Shown here piece by piece: positions 60,737 to 64,000 of a DNA stretch of 64,000 bases (its first letter is position 1; each line of letters opens with the position of its first letter). This DNA comes from an uncultured Clostridia bacterium (GTDB taxonomy: Bacteria > Bacillota > Clostridia > Lachnospirales > Anaerotignaceae), in assembly GCA_910586765.1 (NCBI GenBank), contig CAJUJJ010000002.1, positions 62,001 through 126,000 of the forward strand. The letters run 5' to 3'. The notes under the pieces are model-generated. The model ran no database searches and had not been told where the DNA came from. It saw only the letters and a list, made by a program, of their open reading frames with translations. Position numbers and translations under genes: made by a program.

Positions 60737-61924
60737 ATGCTATTAACAAAGAAAATATGTTTGAAACCAACGTCTGAACAGGAAATATTATTCAAAAAAA
60801 GTGCAGGAACAGCAAGGTGGGCATATAATTATTTTCTTTCCGAAAATGAACATGTATGGCAGGAATATATTGCAAATGGCAAAACAGGGGCAAAATCAGT
60901 AAGTGAAGGCAATGTCAGAAAATATATCAATAATGTTCTGAAAAAAACCACTCATACATGGTTAAAGGAAGTCGGCAGTAATGTGATGAAGCAAGCTGTG
61001 AAGGATGCTGATATGGCATTCAAACGGTATTTCAAAGGAATTGCTGGAAAACCTTGTTATAAGTCAAAACATAAATCCTCAATCGCTTTTTATGTGAATT
61101 ATGAAACTCTTTCAAGAAAAAACGGTGGTTTTCATGGTGAAAAGATAGGATTCGTAAGAACTTCCGAACCACTTCCGAAGCTTCCAAAAGGACAGAAATA
61201 TTTCAATCCGCACATTTCTTTTGACGGGAAATACTGGTATTTGTCTGTCGGCTACGAGGTTTCTAAAATAGAATGCGAGCTTACTGATAAAAGCATTGGC
61301 ATTGACTTAGGCATTAAAAATTTGGTGGTATGTTCAGACGGGAAAGTTTATAGAAATATCAACAAATCTCATGAAGTCAGACGACTTGAAAAAGTTCTGA
61401 AAAGAAAACAGCGGAAACTTTCTCGAATGATTGATAAGAATACTTCAGATTACAAAACAGTCGGAAACAAAAAAATTCCTGTTTTTATCAAGCCACTTTG
61501 TGAGTGCAAAAATCTTCAGAAACAAAAGAAGGCTGTGAAACTTTTGCATAGAAGAATTACAAATATCAGAAACAATCATTTACATCAAACCACAACGAAG
61601 ATAGTGAAAACCAAGCCGTCTCGTATTGTTATGGAAACTCTGAATGTAAAAGGCATGATGAAGAATAAGCATATTGCAAAGGCGATACAGAAGCAAAAGT
61701 TTTATGAGTTCAAGAGACAGATAGCTTATAAATGTCAGAAATACGGAATTGCATTCGTAGAAGTTCCAAAATTTTTTCCAAGTTCAAAGACCTGTTCATG
61801 CTGCGGCAATATCAAAAAAGACTTAAAACTTTCAGACCGTATTTATAAATGCAGTCATTGTGGACTGGTGATTGACAGAGATTATAATGCAAGTCTTAAT
61901 TTAGCAAATTATACATCAGCATAA
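60737..61924 (+). CDS. tnpB: TnpB RNA-guided nuclease of the IStron
   Basis: The product has 395 residues with AGGTG before ATG. It has an N-terminal helix-turn-helix region and a RuvC domain with all three acidic residues: Asp190 in GIDLGIKNLVV, Glu300 in RIVMETLNVKGM and Asp382 in DRDYNASLNLAN. The zinc ribbon has CSCCG (353-356) and CSHCG (372-376). It is full length and looks active. TnpB uses an omega RNA from the element's right end to cut empty sites and so favours element retention. Confidence 0.93.
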   Translation: MLLTKKICLKPTSEQEILFKKSAGTARWAYNYFLSENEHVWQEYIANGKTGAKSVSEGNVRKYINNVLKKTTHTWLKEVGSNVMKQAVKDADMAFKRYFKGIAGKPCYKSKHKSSIAFYVNYETLSRKNGGFHGEKIGFVRTSEPLPKLPKGQKYFNPHISFDGKYWYLSVGYEVSKIECELTDKSIGIDLGIKNLVVCSDGKVYRNINKSHEVRRLEKVLKRKQRKLSRMIDKNTSDYKTVGNKKIPVFIKPLCECKNLQKQKKAVKLLHRRITNIRNNHLHQTTTKIVKTKPSRIVMETLNVKGMMKNKHIAKAIQKQKFYEFKRQIAYKCQKYGIAFVEVPKFFPSSKTCSCCGNIKKDLKLSDRIYKCSHCGLVIDRDYNASLNLANYTSA

Positions 61925-62111
61925 CATCACTTTCAGGATACTGCTGATATGTACCTATCACTACTAGGGAATTTAAGCCTATGGAGTATTATATCAAACG
62001 AAAATAGCTGCGGCAAAATCGGATACGTTGAAATAGGAAGGCATTTTGTGAGGAATGCCATAGTATAAATATTATAGATTTTTACAGATTTGTACATATT
62101 TATCGTAGCGG
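61925..62111 (+). ncRNA. Putative omega RNA scaffold and intron 3' end
   Basis: The non-coding end after tnpB has several stems, for example GGCATT-ttgtgagg-AATGCC near 62039-62058. In IS605/IS607 relatives this region is the TnpB guide RNA, whose guide is the host sequence just past the right end, here ATTTAGAGCATC. It also has to hold the 3' splice site, so intron splicing and guide RNA compete for the same RNA. Confidence 0.65.
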
Positions 62112-62568
62112 ATTTAGAGCATCTAGTTTAACAGACGAATTAGAAACAATGAAAGAAACTACAAAAATGCTTCGTATGATGTTGGGGGCAATCGGTGCGA
62201 TTTCACTGATTGTTGCAGCAATAGGTATTACAAATACTATGGTTATGGCAATATATGAAAGAACAAGAGAAATCGGTGTTATGAAAGTAATTGGTGCTTC
62301 TTTAAGCGATATTAAAAAGTTGTTTTTGACTGAAGCTGCATTTATAGGTTTTGCAGGCGGTCTTGCAGGTATATTGGTCAGTTTGGGAGCATCTAAAATT
62401 GTCAATATATTTGCTGTTAGAACAAATAGTAATATGCTTTCCTCTATTCCTATTTGGTTATGTGGTGCTTCTTTGTTGTTTGCCACATTTATAGGAATTG
62501 CCGCAGGATATTTGCCAGCAAAAAGGGCTATGAAATTAAGTGCATTATCTGCAATTAAAACAGAATAA
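62112..62568 (+). pseudogene. MacB-like permease, 3' exon
   Basis: The exon continues the permease frame (FRASSLTDELETMKETTKMLRMMLGAIGAISLIVAAIGITNT, then YERTREIGVMKVIGAS) with the last three membrane helices of the FtsX/MacB fold and ends at 62568. It has no start or ribosome binding site of its own, so it depends on splicing or element loss. Confidence 0.85.
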
Positions 62569-62575
62569 TAACAAT

Positions 62576-62604
62576 AAGGGAAGGTTTTCAAATCTTCCCT
62601 TTTG
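62576..62604 (+). terminator. Terminator of the ABC operon
   Basis: Arms AAGGGAAG / CTTCCCTT with an about 10-base loop and a T-rich end. Confidence 0.85.
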
Positions 62605-62608
62605 CTAT

Positions 62609-62634
62609 TAATTTTGTATTGAAATTGTCGATAA
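62609..62634 (+). promoter_or_regulatory. Candidate sigma-28 promoter
   Basis: TAAT (62609-62612), 14 bases, GTCGATAA (62627-62634), against TAAA-N14-GCCGATAA: one mismatch in each box. It resembles the csrA promoter in this window. Confidence 0.55.
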
Positions 62635-62668
62635 TGAAATTAAACAAATGGAAAGGAGAGGGAAATTT

Positions 62669-63328
62669 ATGAACGTCAAATTAAATCCACTTGCTCGTCA
62701 AATGTCTACACTTCATACTGCTCATTTTGCAAAACCAGAAGAAAAAAAAGAAACATATATTTCTCCCAAAAGTGATACAGTAAGTATTTCAAAAGAAGGG
62801 CAGCAATCTGCTTATGACAGATTAGAAAAACTTGCAGATAATGTAGCAGAAAAACTTAGCACTATCACAAAAGAAGACTTTATGAAGCAATTCAAACAAT
62901 TACAAGGCAATAATCCATTAGAGATAAACCCTTATAGAGAAGTTGACCCTGATGGTTCTATTGCTCGTAAAACTTATTTTGAAAGTTACATAGGGCAACT
63001 AAAAGATACAGAAAACACTATTAGAAATTATTATTCTAATGCTTATGAAGAGGCTATATCTGCTCCTATTGACAGCCTTGCTTTTATTTCTGGAAAATAT
63101 TTATGCGATTGGTCAGATTATTTCGACCCCAGTATGCCAGAAAAAGAAAGGCAATGGACACATTCTCAAATTAGAGCAATGTTAACAGATGCTCATATAG
63201 CATTAAATGACCCTTATGCCTTAGCCGCATCTGGTGGGCCAAAAACAGTATCTCAAATGGACGAAATTGCAAAACAGGCAGTAAAAAATAAATTAGATAT
63301 GCTTTTAGAACAACGCAATAATGCTTGA
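62669..63328 (+). CDS. Hypothetical protein, possibly flagellar regulon
   Basis: ATG at 62669 follows AAAGGAGAG; an upstream in-frame ATG is rejected because it lies before that site. It has 219 residues, no signal peptide and no membrane helix. The N-terminus MNVKLNPLARQM is followed by the segment SDTVSISKEGQQ, which is reminiscent of the DxVxISxEA stretch of FlgM-like and flagellum-associated proteins. The remainder is helical and charged with several Tyr-Trp residues. No family is recognised. A sigma-28-like promoter supports a motility link. Confidence 0.65.
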   Translation: MNVKLNPLARQMSTLHTAHFAKPEEKKETYISPKSDTVSISKEGQQSAYDRLEKLADNVAEKLSTITKEDFMKQFKQLQGNNPLEINPYREVDPDGSIARKTYFESYIGQLKDTENTIRNYYSNAYEEAISAPIDSLAFISGKYLCDWSDYFDPSMPEKERQWTHSQIRAMLTDAHIALNDPYALAASGGPKTVSQMDEIAKQAVKNKLDMLLEQRNNA

Positions 63329-63334
63329 ATTTAA

Positions 63335-63362
63335 AAAAGACGCCGAATATTCGACGTCTTTA
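63335..63362. terminator. Bidirectional terminator
   Basis: Arms AAGACGCCGA / TCGACGTCTT (one mismatch) with A- and T-runs, between two converging genes. Confidence 0.85.
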
Positions 63363-63367
63363 CAATT

Positions 63368-64000
63368 TTATTTCTCTTTATTCATAAAATTATTTATCAA
63401 ATCCATTACTTCTGGTATTGTGCTCTGAATACAAATTTCCTTTGCCAATTTTTGACATTCTTTGTAATTCAAATTACGCACATTATATCTTGTAGAAGCA
63501 ATTTCTGTTGCTGTCATACTAAATTCATCTAATCCCATACCCAAAAGCACTGGTAATGCTTTTTCATCACTTGCAAATTCACCACACATACCTACGATTT
63601 TACCATATTTATGTCCAGATTCAATTACTTTATTTATTGCACGCATTACTGCTGGGTGGAATGAATTATACATTTTAGCAATTTTTTGATTTCCTCTGTC
63701 AACAGCTAATAAATATTGTGTCAAATCATTTGTACCAATACTGAAGAAGTCAACTTCTTTTGCCAAGTCATCAGAACACATTACACTTGCAGGTGTTTCA
63801 ATCATAATACCTGTTTGTATACTGTTGTTAAATGGTATAGAGTCTCTTCTCAGTTCTTGTTTACATTCTTCTAATATTTCATTTGCTGCTAAAAATTCTT
63901 CTACAGAAATAATCATTGGGTACATTATTCTAATGTCGCCATAAGCACTTGCACGAAGCAATGCTCTCAACTGTGTTTTGAATACGTCTTTCAAATCCAA
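63368..64000 (-). CDS. ptsI: PTS enzyme I (phosphoenolpyruvate-protein phosphotransferase), C-terminal part
   Basis: The partial gene is cut by the window edge; the last 210 residues are visible. This is the PEP-binding TIM barrel: LRASAYGDIRIMYPMI, IQTGIMIETPASVMCSDDLAKEVDFFSIGTNDLTQYLLAVDRGN and the catalytic Cys in KIVGMCGEFASDE. Enzyme I moves phosphate from PEP to HPr. Pyruvate phosphate dikinase shares this domain, but the spacing and the FASDEKALPVLLGMGLDEFSM ending fit EI better. Confidence 0.92.
   Translation of the reverse strand: MDLKDVFKTQLRALLRASAYGDIRIMYPMIISVEEFLAANEILEECKQELRRDSIPFNNSIQTGIMIETPASVMCSDDLAKEVDFFSIGTNDLTQYLLAVDRGNQKIAKMYNSFHPAVMRAINKVIESGHKYGKIVGMCGEFASDEKALPVLLGMGLDEFSMTATEIASTRYNVRNLNYKECQKLAKEICIQSTIPEVMDLINNFMNKEK

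Larger units (their letters stand above)
60001..62111 (+). mobile_element. IStron: group I intron with truncated IS607-type tnpA and intact tnpB
   Basis: The insertion of about 2.1 kb lies between GG (59999-60000) and GG (62110-62111) in the permease gene, matching the GG crossover of IS607-type recombinases. From 5' to 3' it has a group I intron core, a broken tnpA start, an intact tnpB and a structured 3' end fitting an omega RNA. This is the layout of clostridial IStrons such as CdISt1. Without a full tnpA it cannot move by itself but could be moved in trans. Confidence 0.85.

Overview
The window is a low-GC, AT-rich segment of a spore-forming, flagellated Firmicute. The gene families and codon use fit a Clostridia/Lachnospiraceae-type anaerobe. 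Supporting features are spoVG, spoIIID, collagen-like exosporium-type proteins, flagellin with csrA and a flagellin lysine methylase, T-box leaders, glgC/glgD, and many short operons with strong Shine-Dalgarno sites. Species cannot be fixed from the sequence alone.

Layout. 0-1.3 kb: a tandem duplication carrying two identical small membrane-protein genes. 1.3-7.1 kb: serS with a serine T-box, a tiny membrane peptide, tRNA-Phe, a NusG-II/Gx-transporter pair, guaB and a secreted stalk-domain protein. 7.1-12.3 kb: glgC-glgD-spoVG on the minus strand, then murC and a cluster of DnaA-type boxes. 12.3-20.8 kb: an AlaX-type editing protein and an arginine operon (argC-argJ-orf-argJ-MBL-argB-argD) with two argJ copies. 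21-30.3 kb: a giant SLH surface protein, murA and a FliB homologue. 30.4-33.6 kb: flagellin, csrA behind a sigma-28-type promoter, and an XRE regulator. 33.7-37 kb: an AI-2E-type permease, a C69 peptidase and spoIIID. 37-44.8 kb: an exosporium-type collagen-like gene split into two halves by a 6.3-kb element. 44.8-50.3 kb: a C45 hydrolase, a GNAT protein and a Trp T-box driving trpC-trpB-trpA. 50.3-55.9 kb: a MarR-RND efflux operon ending in a P-II protein. 56.2-62.6 kb: a MacB-like ABC operon whose permease gene is interrupted by an IStron (group I intron plus tnpB). 62.6-64 kb: a gene with a sigma-28-like promoter and the 3' part of a PTS enzyme I gene.

The most interesting system is the split collagen-like gene. 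Its N-terminal half (43.86-44.75 kb) has a near-perfect sigma-K-type promoter. Its C-terminal half lies at 37.09-37.55 kb. The DNA between them carries a large serine recombinase gene whose stop codon is about 20 bp from one edge. Recombination at a shared ATGTTT would join the halves in frame, keep the Gly-X-Y register and give a 449-residue protein. The excised circle would carry a perfect 11-bp inverted repeat around the crossover. This looks like a skin-type intervening element that would be removed in the mother cell during sporulation; spoIIID is the next gene downstream. The window therefore holds two reversible gene interruptions of different kind: one that could be undone at DNA level (recombinase element) and one that could be undone at RNA level (IStron).
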